Below are positions 22,583 to 34,590 of a stretch of 64,000 bases of DNA, piece after piece. Under the pieces are notes generated by a model. The model did no database searches. It was given only the letters and a program-made list of their open reading frames with translations, and was not told the origin of the DNA. The first letter of the stretch is position 1. Each line of letters begins with the position of its first letter. This stretch comes from Epiperipatus broadwayi (taxonomy: Eukaryota; Onychophora; Udeonychophora; Euonychophora; Peripatidae), in assembly GCA_028023455.1 (NCBI GenBank), contig JAQFVV010012396.1, positions 9,650,085 to 9,714,084 on the forward strand. Reading direction: 5' to 3'. The position numbers were made by a program, and so were the translations under genes.

Positions 22583-23108
22583 TTTATAAAAATATATCTA
22601 TAACCGTCGCTTAGAAGCGCTTTTCAACTATCTTTGTAGTTTTTGTCTACTAATACTTTAAAATGTCAGCTTTCCCATAATTCCATGATGTCAACTTTCC
22701 CATAATTTTGTATATTTGTATTTTCTAATATTTATTTATAAATTTACACACACACACATATATAGCAAAGTTAAAGAAATATTGTGTTATTAGAGCAATT
22801 CTAGAAATGTAGCTATAAGAACTAAGTTGAAGGCATAACTAAATTATTGTAAGTGGGATTATTTTGTGGATTGTCATACTAAGTCAATAAATATTTAAAA
22901 TAGTATTGTAAGTGCAGAAGTAAATCTTTTTAGAAAATTGAAATGTTAAATTTTATTGAAATGTTGAATTTTATCATTTATTAGATATTTTATTATTTTT
23001 ATAGAAGCCGTGACATTGAAATAGGTCTTAAACAATATCTTTTTTTCCATAAAAGCAACCACAAAAACTGAATAGATATATTTGTCTAGAAAAAAAAGTC
23101 TAATAGAT
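22583..23108. other. Spacer between PLE and hAT MITE
   Basis: AT-rich sequence without coding motifs. It includes the right arm of the 30-bp inverted repeat (22,718-22,747) and an ACACAC microsatellite (about 22,746-22,757). Confidence 0.45.
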
Positions 23109-23637
23109 CAGTGATCTTCAACCCTTGGTCCTTGGACTAGTGCCGAGCCGCAGAACATTTCTGACAGGTTCTGCCGGTCCACACGCTAGACTGGCAGGAA
23201 AGTTTGTAATAACAAAATAATGAGTTTAAATTTTTAATTAATATAAACAATTTTTATTTATCTCCTTTTTACCAAATTAAAAAAAAAAGAAACAGAACGA
23301 AAACAAAATCTAATCAATCATACATAAATTAATTTGTTTTTCTAGTTATCACAGATGTTTATGGGGGGGGGGGGGGATAGAATTAAATTTTTTATTGCTT
23401 TTCTAAAAAAATTCAAAATTAAAAAAAAAAAGTTGTTTATTATACAAGCTCCGTATATATATAAAACTTCATCTTGTATATTTAACATTATTGTTTTGAT
23501 AAGTTATAACAATTATGCTCATCTAAGGCTAAGCAGTTTACATCTTTAAGAAAATTTATTTATAGACTTCTGCCGGTCCGCAAAACCTTATCATTATTTT
23601 TACCGGTCCGCAGGTGTGAAAAGGTTGAAGACCACTG
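23109..23637. mobile_element. Non-autonomous hAT-type element (MITE), 529 bp
   Basis: Terminal inverted repeats CAGTGATCTTCAACCCTT at the left and AAAAGGTTGAAGACCACTG at the right (reverse complement CAGTGGTCTTCAACC), the usual CAGTG...TTCAACC ends of hAT MITEs. They are bounded by 8-bp target duplications TAATAGAT (23,101-23,108) and CAATAGAT (23,638-23,645) with one mismatch. Subterminal CCGGTCCGCA words occur several times near the right end and in related form (CCGGTCCACACG) at the left. The inside contains a 14-base G run and no transposase. The 8-bp duplication size supports hAT. Confidence 0.88.
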
Positions 23638-23645
23638 CAATAGAT

Positions 23646-26600
23646 AAATGTAGAATAGGAATAGTGAAAATAATCCAGAATGAACAAGAGAATGGCACGT
23701 GTACCAGGATGTGTGCTGCCTACTGCGGAATTAAACTTTTGGTGCAATTTCATGTTTTATAATATTATGATTAGTATCACAATAATAAAAAAAAAAAAAA
23801 GGAAAAAGATGTTGGATAGCAAAGTGCCTGTAATTTAGATTTAATTGGGTGGGGGGGGTATGCATTAACACCCTTGGTGATAGAAGAGGATTAAGTTTTT
23901 TAGATTTATGATTAAGCTTCCAATAAATTTAACCCATATACTAGTTGTAAGGGTTAGCCAAAAATATATTAAACTTTTTAATAAAAAATAATCACGAATT
24001 ATTTTTATTTAAGGGAGAAAACAGAATTGCAGATGAACTATCATAGAAAAATATCATATACATGATTATATTAATAAAAAAAAAGCAAGTTCAATTCTAA
24101 CATCAAATGTATTTTAGGTATGATAATTTTGACTTACTTGCTTAGTTGCCAATTTTTCTGCAAGACTTATTTTTTTATAACTAAATGATTTTTTGTCTTA
24201 ACACTCATCGTAAGTTTCAGAAATTGAAAGCTAAGTAAAGAAATCATCTTGACTCAATCTGTTCCAATATTTGAAAATACTGGTATCAGATTTAAATTTT
24301 TTATTGCCAGATGCTTTGAGAACTTTATTAGTAGGTTTATTAAGAGAATGTTTGTTTGGTATGTGAAAGTTTTTTGAAGATAAAAGATTCAATTGTGGAT
24401 TCTTCTACTAATCTACACTTTAAAATTTTTTTTAATGTTAAAGTTAATTCTTTTCCAATTCATTTGAAAATGCCTATGGACAGAATTGTCATAGAAATTA
24501 GATTCCACATTAAAACTCTTGCTGGTAAGAGAAAGATGTAATAAAAAATTTGGGATAATATTCTTAAGAATGATAGTATCATGATATGGACGATAAGAAT
24601 GTAGGGTAGTTTGTTTTAATTGTTCAATTTTTTTCTTCTATTAATTAATATTATTAAGAACAATCTTTGTATTTGGTGGCTAGATGAATCAAATTTGAAG
24701 TGCTAGATATAATCCTAACACAAAGATGAGACTTACTGTTCTTTATGCTACACAATTGACAAAATATAGTTGTGCATTCTATGATTTGCAATAGAAGCAT
24801 TAAATAGAATAAGCTTGAATATGAGTTAAAGGTGATATATCAATAGAATGCAAGATGGGAGTGTCAGTAGGTTGAACAGTTTTCTGGAGTGTCATTTAAA
24901 ATTCAGCAGTATAGGTAAATATTGATATCGCATTCATTTTTTCATAAAAATATAGAAATGACATAATTTTGCTATACTATTTCATAAAATTTTGTGATAT
25001 TTAAAATTAACATGGCAGTTTTTAATGTATCCAGTTAAGCTGCAGACATAATTAAAGTCAATATTGCATATTACTAAATGGTTTTTGCAATAATTATTTT
25101 GGTCAGCATTGTAAAATTCAAGTATTAAGTATTTGTTATTAGAATAGTCTAATACTCTGCATATCAATATTTAATTTTTTCCCTTTAAAAATTGATAAAA
25201 AATTTCAATGATAATTTCATAATGGATATGATTGACAATATAAATTTTATTATTTGACTACAAGTCTAATGTATATACTTAAGCTTTAGTTGTAATTAGA
25301 GGAGATTTGAAGAGAGACTTTCAAGCTCTCTTCATGGAGTGGATGACTAAATGGAGCTTGAAAGGCTAAATTCCCTCTTAATTAAATTTTATTGTGGAAT
25401 TTTATGAATGATTGTATGATAGAATTAGAAATGCTCAAATTAAAATCAATATATTATTTTACATTTGATCAATAATCTTTTCATTTTTATCAAATTGAGA
25501 TGAAAAATATATTTAACAGCCTATATTAATATTATTACAAAATTCATCAAAAACATCACTTAAAACAATAATTAATCTCAGTTCTTTTTTTTAAAACTGA
25601 AGTTAACTAAACTGTTCTGGACATTAAATAAATTATCAGTTATTATTAGATAGAACTTTATAAGGTCAATTTTAATCAAGGTTTAAATTATCATAATCAA
25701 CAATTCTGCTGTTGACATTAGTAGAAAAATTACTTTCTCATTCATTTCGGAATGATTAAATAATTTTATAAAATAAAAATTTACTCTCAAGTGAACTTAT
25801 CTGATTCTGTATTGCTTCCTGATTAATCTTACATATATTTTAATTGAGAAAACAAAAATTCTGAAGCCTATTTAGTTGCCTAAGAAATATGTTATCTGAT
25901 GACATACATCACATTTTTGATTATTTTTTATAATTAGTTTTTCATTTATAAATATAATATCATTTCAACTTAAGTGATACACAAACTTATCTAGAGATAT
26001 CAATTACTGAATTGAATGTCAGACATCTGAGCATTGTGCTATTTAAGACTATTTAAATACAAAAATTTCAAGCTGATGAATTGCCTTAATGATAATTATT
26101 GTAAATTTATCATCAACTCATCAATGATTCCTAGCAATCATGATAGAATACTAAAATTTGTGACAGTATATAGGGGTAGTTTACAATGATTTTCTTTCAT
26201 GCAGTTTGCAGTAGTGAGTACCAAAATAAATTTAAAAATCTCCCTATTTTTGGAAGATAAAAGATATTTGATTTACTAAACTTACGGTATATCATTTAAT
26301 TTCCTACTTTTACCTGTAATGCTCATTCTCACACAAGCAATTATATGTTGTGGGATTCAATATCTGTGAAATACAGTTAACTGATATGAATGAGACTTTA
26401 AAATATAAACCAAAAGAAAATTACATATTATATATGAGACAGAATGGTCTTATGTGAGCACATATATTTAAAGTTTGTAAGATTAAGCAGAAATGAACAC
26501 TGATAAAATTTATATATATCACTATTTAAAATAAAGTCTGAAATATTGATTAATTAATATTTCTTGGTATTTTTGAAATACTACAAATTATTTAAAATTA

Positions 26601-27074
26601 AATGTGTTACTATATAATATGAAATATTTTGACTTATTTTGATTTTGATAAATGTTTAAATTTTTCATGTAATAAAAAAGTTATTTTTGTTTAAAACAAG
26701 GTGCTTATTTTAATGGATATGCAAGTAATTATAAAAGTTACTTATATTTATTCACAGTAAGTATAGCTAAGAATACTTAACATTTGGGAGAATGATTTGA
26801 CATTTTTTATATTAGAATTTTCAGTTAGCATATGCATTGGGATTAAGTTAATTCTAATATGTATTTACTTAAAGGATTAAGTAAGATTTTTTAATTAAAC
26901 TATTTTTAGATTTAATGAATGTAAATTAAAAAACAATTGCAATTTAGTTATATTGATTTTTTTTTATTATTAATTAAGAAAATGCATAATTAAATCACTA
27001 TCTATAAATTTTATTGTATTTACTATAAATAGTGGGTTCAGTTTAATTAAAGTAACATTATTTAAAAACTAGAG
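23646..27074. other. Long AT-rich intergenic stretch, no gene supported
   Basis: Only short chance ORFs. At 24,300-24,900 the minus strand gives broken protein-like segments (for example VESNFYDNSVHRHFQMN and DTPILHSIDISPLTHIQAY) that could be an unidentified transposon relic, but no family is recognised. An imperfect inverted repeat with AGCTTGAAAG arms lies at about 25,280-25,380. Confidence 0.4.
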
Positions 27075-27748
27075 AGACAAAAATTATTAAGAAAAACAAT
27101 ATTTACAGTTGATATTTCTAATCTTCAGAAACACTCTAATGAATTTAAATTAGAACTTACAAATCGGTTTAAGAATTAGTAGACTTTGAACATGATTCAG
27201 ATTTGAATGAAATTAATATGAAAATAACTGATACACTGTTAAAAACTGCAACAAAGATAGCTGGTAGAAAAAAGCACCAATTGACCAATAAAATTTCTGC
27301 TGAGACTAGAGAATTTATGAAAAAAAGAAGGAATATGAAGATATACAAAAATGATGCATTAAAAAGGTTTGAATATCTCGAATTTTGTAAAATGGTGCCA
27401 AAAAGAATTGAAAATGATATAAGAAAGTATAACTGTGAACTAGCAAGGAAAGCTGTAGAAGAGAATAAAAGTCTCAAGAGTGTAAAACAACATTTTGATA
27501 TTGGTAGAAAATTTATATCTGCAATAAAAAAAAACAAAGATGGAATTATTACTAAAAAGAGAGATGACATCATGAAATGGGTAGAAGACTTATATCAAGA
27601 ATTATATAGTAATAAAGAACAAGTACCTCCTATATGTATTACATCTTCTGAATTGCCCAGAATTTTAAATGATGATTACTCATTTATTTATGGTAAAGTA
27701 CACTCATGGTACCAGATGATCCTGAGCACTGATGATGATCAACATTGA
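27075..27748 (+). pseudogene. Non-LTR retrotransposon fragment (endonuclease-RT linker)
   Basis: Same family as the relic at 8.4-9.9 kb, in the opposite orientation. Bases 27,075-27,180 match the end of the endonuclease region there. An open frame from 27,203 encodes the linker (AETREFMKKRRNMKIYKND, then ARKAVEENKSLKSVKQHFDIG and MKWVEDLYQELYSNKEQ) up to SSELPRILNDD, where the reverse transcriptase would start. The catalytic domains of both enzymes are absent, so this is an internal fragment. The frame has stayed open for 181 codons, which implies recent insertion or chance. No independent function is indicated. Confidence 0.8.
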
Positions 27749-28623
27749 TATAATAATCCAGCATTTCTGGTATATATTAGCCTAAGATTTTTACATTATG
27801 CCTTTTAAATTCAATCTCAAAAAATGATCACTGATTAATTTGCCGCTGATACACTGACTGACTGTTGATGATTATTTGCTAGTGATGCTATGTTTATTAA
27901 TCATATTTAATTATAATTATTTGATCTGCTGGTTATTTTCTTATTTTCCTTATTGCATTGGGTTATGATAGCAATTGGTATTATTTACATATCCCATATA
28001 AACACCTACTACATTTCTCTCCAATATGTTCTTTCATGAATAGGATAATATTACAACTTAAAAAAAAACAAAAAAAAAACAATTTCTTACAAACAGATGT
28101 GTAAAATTCACAATGATGTTAAAAAGCTTTTCTTCTATAGGACATTCCCAAAAACAAACAGAAATACAGACATTTATCTTTACATTAATAATGTTAAAAA
28201 TATATACAGATAAAGTTAAAAATATCTTTTCTCGAATTATATATATCTCCAAACATCCTACTAATTGTTAATTTTATAATGTTTGTTTTCTCTGGCACGG
28301 TTTCAGATTTGTCTTAATTAAAAAATAAATATTTTGATTGTCAATAGTATAAATGACTCAAAATATTACTGCCAAATAATTTTTAAATCATAGTATAGTG
28401 ATACCTTTTTTTGAGGAAGGTTAATTTATTTAATTTCTTTACTTGACAATTAAATTGTTTCAGCAATGAAGTGATTTGCAAATATAGTAGTTATATGATA
28501 TCAGATCTCATTTATTTCTGTCACATTTACATTAAAGAATTTAAAGTAACACAATAATAAATAATTTTAAAACTTCCGAACACTCTGACATGAATTCAGA
28601 TATCACTTTAAAATTTATCCTTC
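27749..28623. other. AT-rich intergenic DNA
   Basis: Nothing recognisable apart from A-rich runs near 28,060-28,080. Confidence 0.45.
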
Positions 28624-28970
28624 TATATATAAAAAACACACAAACACCTACACACAAAAAAGTATACAGAACTTAAACATAATTGAAGTAACTCTTTCAA
28701 ATCCATGTGATTGAAACCCAACCAAATTAGATGGAATACTCTATACATAAAAACACCCACCCATACACAAAGTAGTATACAGAACTTAAACATAATTGAA
28801 GTAACCCTTCCAAAGCATGATGATTGAAACCTAACCAAATTAGATGGAATACTCTATACATAAAAACACCTACACACACAAAAAAAGTATACAGAACTTA
28901 AACATAATTGAAGTAATCCTTTCAAATCCATGGTGATTTAAACCTAATCAAATTAGATGGAATACCTTCT
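28624..28970. repeat. Tandem repeat, three copies of about 113 bp
   Basis: GTATACAGAACTTAAAC recurs near 28,662, 28,774 and 28,887, and each copy continues through CATAATTGAAGTAA and ACCAAATTAGATGGAATAC. Copies differ by a few substitutions and by variable CACA-rich stretches. The short minus-strand ORF across them is a by-product. Confidence 0.85.
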
Positions 28971-31530
28971 AGGGTTGCAAAAACAATTTTTGAGAGAAAA
29001 AAATATTAATTCTAAAAATCATGATTATATATTGTAACATTTAGTTTTGTCAATAAAACTAAAGTTCCAGCCATCTAATTGTTAAGTATATATATATATA
29101 ATTTCAATAAGTTAATGTCTATTACAAGCCAATTTATTAGGGCTTAATAGTTAACTGTTAGTTCATCCATTAAGTCATTTTTGAGAATTTTTATTAATTA
29201 TTTTAAAAGTCATTTTTAAAAATATTTTACTGTAGTGATTTAAACCCATTTGTGATTATAAATGATTTAAATTAGGTATATGTTTACCCTGTATAATAAT
29301 GTTAATGTTAAAAGCTAAAATTATTTTAATATAGCTCCTAGTGTATTAAAATTCAATGTTCAAATTAAACTTTTAAGAATAACTGAATTTAAATCTTTAA
29401 TGTTAAATATTAATATTTAATTTACTTGATTGGTATTTTTATTTAAATCATTTGTTAATAAAAATATATTTTTCTTAATGCTAATTGTAATAAGATTAAA
29501 TTAATGAAAACAAAGTTAAGCAATGTTGATTAAAAGAAGATAAATAGTTAATTTATTATTATTAAAAGTTATTAGTTTTCAAATAAAAAAAAAACCAGTA
29601 GAGAATGTGTAGGAGTATGCTTGCTTCCTTGTTTGTAAAGTTAAAAATTATTCTTAAATTTCTTTAATAAAAAACAATGAAAAGTATTCTGAAAAACTTC
29701 ATATTTATTACATAGTGTGTAAAATTGTTTAAAAGAGTAAAGTAAATTAATGTTCTGTTTAAAAAAATGTAATTTATTATACAATATTTCAAATAATTTG
29801 GTTTCATAAATTTTTATTATTAAAATGTAATATTTTAATTAAACAGTTTAGATGATATGTATGAGTTTATTTTTAGCCTTGTTTTCCAGGATACCAAATC
29901 AATCTTTAAGCTCTAATAAAGTATGTTATGTAGGAGTAATCTAAAATGTCAATTTTAATCAAGCTCAATCACATGATCAGCAGTATAAAAGAGGAAGACC
30001 TTGCACACACTTTCTTACTATTACTATTATTTCTTTTATTTATTTCTTTAATTATTTAGATGCAGAGTTATTTTTAATACTATTATTATTGCTTTTATTT
30101 TTTCCTTTAATTAATTATCTAGTTGCAAATTTATTATTTTTAATAATTCTCAGTTTAATTATTTTTAATCAATTTTATTTTATTAAAGTAGTATGTATCT
30201 TTAATCCAGGTACTAGTTTTAAACTAAAGGTTACTAGGAAATCTGAAATCTACATCACTATTAAACATGATGGAAAGTTTGAATAATTATTCTTCAACAG
30301 TTATTTTATGCAGAATTACTATTTCAAAGAAATTTTCTATAGATCACACTTACACAAGAACTCTTATTGATTACTAATTTTTTTTATTTACAATAAACTT
30401 TATTATTGGGTCAATATTCTTTGTGCCATAATATTGATACTGTTAAAGACTTAATATTGTAAAATGCTTTTGCTTAATTACAGGAAGTTGCTGAAAAAAA
30501 TAAGAAATTTATTAAGACTTTAAAATGTTTATTCTTCAGCAATGTCTATTTAATGATATATTTATTTCAATATTATCTTACCTTTAAATGATTTTCTTTG
30601 GAATAATTCATTATTTTAATGAATGGACTATTAAAATTCCAGATGGCAGAACCTATTTATTACTTTTGAGATGACATTTTAATTTCTTGTTTATTATCTT
30701 CAAAGTAAATAAAAGCATTTGCTCTCAAAACTTTTAACTTATATCTAATATAGGCTAGAGGTAGGAACAAAATTTCTCCCAAGCTTGTGAAATGAAAATT
30801 ATTAACTTATTCTTTCATTTAAAAATTATTGCTGGACTAATTATGTTTAAAAATTAATATTCTACCATTGTAATGAAACATGTTCATAAAAGTACTATTA
30901 TTGTAGTTTATCTGCAAGGTGTACTGAATAACTGGAACAGTCATGTGTTATAAAAATATAAAATGTTTTTAAATGAATTATTTTTCAAGCTTATTATAAA
31001 ATTAACTTTTTATTACAAACCTGCTCTACTATATGTCTCATTATTATCCTCATTGTGATTATGAATTTTAAAAATATCTGCTATATGATGAAACCTGCAT
31101 TATCCAAAGAATATACACTCCCATACTTCATCATTAAATTATACATTTTCCACAAATTAATGAAAAACTAATATATTATACTAGAGATTACAGTGTTGTA
31201 TTTAAATATTCTTTGGTGAAAAGTTGAATTGCTATTGATATATTTGTGTGCTTGTGCTTACCATAAATTCTGTTGCTTATAGGAAACATTTTGAATGCAG
31301 TAAATATAATTTTTAATTTGCTGTGTTTTCAACATTAGAAAATTTTCAATGTTTGCAAAATGGTAATGGCAAAACTGTATCCTGTTGAATGGTAAAACCT
31401 CCAGGATGGATTTTAATAATTTATTTTTAGTAAACTGGATATAATTTTATGCTATTATAATTTACCACGTATTTTATTAATATTATGCATATTTGTCTGA
31501 TATATTCTTACGCATTATTGGTAAACTGTA
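28971..31530. other. AT-rich intergenic DNA with one TATA-like promoter candidate
   Basis: No coding gene. TATAAAAGAGG at about 29,983-29,994 is preceded by CACATGATC and followed by a pyrimidine-rich stretch. This resembles a core promoter, possibly of a non-coding exon or a transposon, but nothing downstream confirms it. Confidence 0.3.
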
Positions 31531-31890
31531 ATATACAAAATTTGTAATTTTTTTAATATTTTATTTAAGCAATGAATTATTGATTGTCTGAGTTTGAAGG
31601 TTTTGATGTAGCAGGCTTTTTGTAAACTATAATTTTCATGTTTGCTTATTAATTTGTACCTGATTGAATTAGGTTTTGATGTAGCAGGCTTTTTGTTAAC
31701 TATAATTTTCATGTTTGCTTATTAATTTGTACCCGATTGAATGAAACATTAATTCAATCAGGTACAAATTAATAAGCAAACATGAAAATTATAGTTTACA
31801 AAAAGCCTGCTACATCAAAACCTTCAAACTCAGACAATCAGTAATTCATTGCTTAAATAAAATACTAAAAAAATTACAAATTTTGTATAT
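31531..31890. repeat. 140-bp snap-back inverted repeat with a 73-bp internal duplication
   Basis: 31,531-31,670 and 31,751-31,890 are reverse complements with about two mismatches. Between them, 31,672-31,743 is a near-exact direct copy of 31,599-31,670. A single-strand RNA of this region would form a very long hairpin. Confidence 0.9.
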
Positions 31891-32319
31891 ATTTTTTAGA
31901 ACGAGTTGTATTATGAATCATAATTCAATCAGCCACTTTCTTAGTTCATACTATTATTCACTCTTAAATGAAAGCATGTGCATTTATATCACTACTAATT
32001 TTATATAAAATAGACCTAAAACACAAAATAATAAAAATTCTAGCAAATTAATATAGTAATGAAGTGATTAATTACATAATGATATGTACTTTTTTGAAAT
32101 AGGGAGCAAATGAGGGAGTTCACACACATGCATCCTCTCCTACCTAGATTTAAATATATAAAATATGTGAAAGTGCTCTTTCTCAATTTATCACAATACT
32201 GATTTTTTTCATTATTATTTATTCTATTTTTGTAATAATTATTTTTATTGATGACTTATTATGTATATTTTTTAAATTAAGATGTATTGTAAGTATACTT
32301 AATATTTATCTGAAGATTA
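31891..32319. other. AT-rich intergenic DNA
   Basis: Nothing recognised. Confidence 0.45.
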
Positions 32320-32692
32320 TATGTTGCATTATTTCCATTATCTAATATTAAATATTGAATGTCTTGAAAAAATTTTAATCTTTATTTTCAACTGTTAGTA
32401 ACAGCATGCACATTAGTATATCACACAATGTTTTGAGTGGAATTATTGTTCTCTCTTCTTCAGATGTTGCTAGTCTGACCAGTGACAGTACTAGCATGGA
32501 AATTGAACCTGGATCTTTAGATTTATAAATTACCTTAAAATTCAATATCCATAAATCTAAAGATTCGGGTCAATTCCCGTGCTAGTACTGTCATTGGTCA
32601 GACCAGCAATACTTGAAGAAGAGAGAATAATACCATTCAAAACATTGGGTTATATACTAACCTGTATATTATTACTAACAGATGACTATAAA
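32320..32692. repeat. Head-to-head pair of PLE terminal repeats
   Basis: A minus-strand unit (32,320-32,535) and a plus-strand unit (32,545-32,692) of the PLE terminal repeat face away from a central palindrome built on AATCTAAAGAT and TTAGATTTATAAATTACC. Each carries the CTTTAGATTC... tRNA-like remnant, GCTAGTACTGTCA, and the TTGAAGAAGAG...AAAAC hammerhead-like segment. Neither is linked to a PLE reading frame. Confidence 0.75.
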
Positions 32693-34377
32693 TATACATG
32701 TTACATAAAATGAATTTACAAATGTCAATATTTCTTAACTAAGATTAATTTATTTGAAATAATTCTTCTGTGAATGCACATAAAAACATAAAATAGTAAG
32801 TTCTATATTTGAAAAAAAAAACCATAATGATAATTTAAAAACAGTATTTTTTAATTTACAAAAGCAGTATTTCGTAATTAAGATCTTATTTTACTTCAAA
32901 CAACAATCATTCTATACATATATAAATGACTAAATCATCAACAGTTGTAAGTTGAAGAAAATGTAATGAGAAAAATTATTTCTAGAAATGAAAACTATGT
33001 ACATTTATCTTTAAAATATATAATAAATAAAGATCGCTATCATCCATATTTCACTGTCCATATAAAAGTTCAGAACAAAATAACAGATTTCGGTAAACTT
33101 ACTTCTTATTTATGCATTTGGCAATTCTGTCAAATAAAACTGTATACACAATTCTCTTACTAAATTTTATATATACATAATATCTTGCATTTAATAAATT
33201 ATTTATTATTAATATTATTATTTGCAATGTTCAAATTTGATAAATTATTCTGATATTTCAATTGTTCAATAATCTTCTTTAAAGATTTCCTTTCTCCTAT
33301 AGTTCTTTTTGTTAAATTATATATATAAAACAGGAAATCTTTGATAAAGACCGATGAACAATCAAAATGATAAATTAATTAATAAAACTGAACATTGCAG
33401 AAAAATAAGTGTAAAAAGAATTGCCTAATTAAAAATTGAACAATATGCAATTTTAATTATATATATTAATAACTATAAATTAAAGCAGACACTATTTATA
33501 TGTAATCATGTGATTATCTTTAAAAATGAATAAATTATCTGATAACTAGAATTTTCTCTTGTAACAAAATATTTTTTATAAAATCTTTGCAGGATGAATA
33601 TTTGGAATACAGTTAGAGAACACAAAAAATTTAAAATAATCAAAATGAGATTTACAATTTATTTTGAAAACTATATAATCATATTATTCTTAATAACTTT
33701 TTGAAACAGTCTCAAATTATTTGTAGAAAGGATGTTTAATCTTAAGGAAACTGCAAATTATTTTTTTGTTATTAACAAACCTTATGAATTACTCATCACA
33801 AAGATCGAATGTCTTTAAATAATTTTAGCTATTTTTTGTATCAACAAACTTACTGAATTACTCATCTTAACGATTGAATGTCTTGTTATTTTATTATTAA
33901 AAAATAATGACATTCAAAAACTAGAAACTAAAATGTTATATTTATTTATAAAATAAAATGTGAAAATGATATTGTGATCACCATTTTTTGGCTCCATTAT
34001 TTTGTAATAAGTATGAATATGCATTTGTGTATTCATATTCCCAGGATTTAATCATGATGTCATAAAAAGTTGCAAAATTAAAAGCATTTTTTATACTATA
34101 ATTCTAACTTTGTAATGTGGTTCATATTAAAAAAAAACAAAAAACTATTCTTAATAAATACATTTTAAATAATAATGAATATGCCAATTGCTATTTACCA
34201 TTTTATTATATATGTTATGTACTAAAGTAAAATTCCTAAGATAAATTGAAATATATTTTTAATATTATTATGATCATTAAACTGACATCAGTTCATAATA
34301 ATCATAATGAATAACATCTCATATAACCATTAAACATCACATGATCACTATCTCTTATACTAGCGCATAATTGTTAT
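32693..34377. other. AT-rich intergenic DNA
   Basis: No gene. A duplicated motif with ACTCATC and GAATGTCTT occurs near 33,790-33,890. Nothing else was seen. Confidence 0.45.
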
Positions 34378-34590
34378 TAAACAAAGCAAAACTCTCCATA
34401 CAGTAGTGCCAACCAGAGGAATCAATGGATGCCAGAAGGCTTGTGCATAAAATCCCTATCTAGTGCCTCCTCACTGACGAAGGCCACAAGCCAGAAACTA
34501 ATCTGGGGATATTGGATGCCTTCTGGCATCCATTGATTACTCTGGTTGGCACAGAGTGGCACTACTGTATGGAGAGTTTTGCCTTGTTTA
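34378..34590. mobile_element. Fold-back (inverted-repeat) element of 213 bp
   Basis: Arms of about 63-72 bp starting TAAACAARGC-AAAACTCTCC pair with each other (left 34,378-34,440, right 34,519-34,590); the right arm has about 10 extra bases. The loop holds CTGACGAAGGCCACAAGCC then AGAAAC, which resembles a hammerhead-type core but lacks a visible stem I and stem III. A lone arm copy lies at 7.5 kb, which shows that it is dispersed. Confidence 0.8.

Noticed and set aside
24300-24900. Decayed protein-coding gene on the minus strand
   Set aside because: Stop-broken segments have a protein-like feel, but I could not match any domain and the composition is otherwise like the surrounding non-coding DNA.
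28624-28970. CRISPR-like array
   Set aside because: Units of about 113 bp are entirely similar with no unique spacers, and the genome is eukaryotic. It is an ordinary tandem repeat.
29983-29994. TATA box of an unannotated gene
   Set aside because: Good core sequence but no coding exon, splice site or conserved motif downstream; kept only as a remark.
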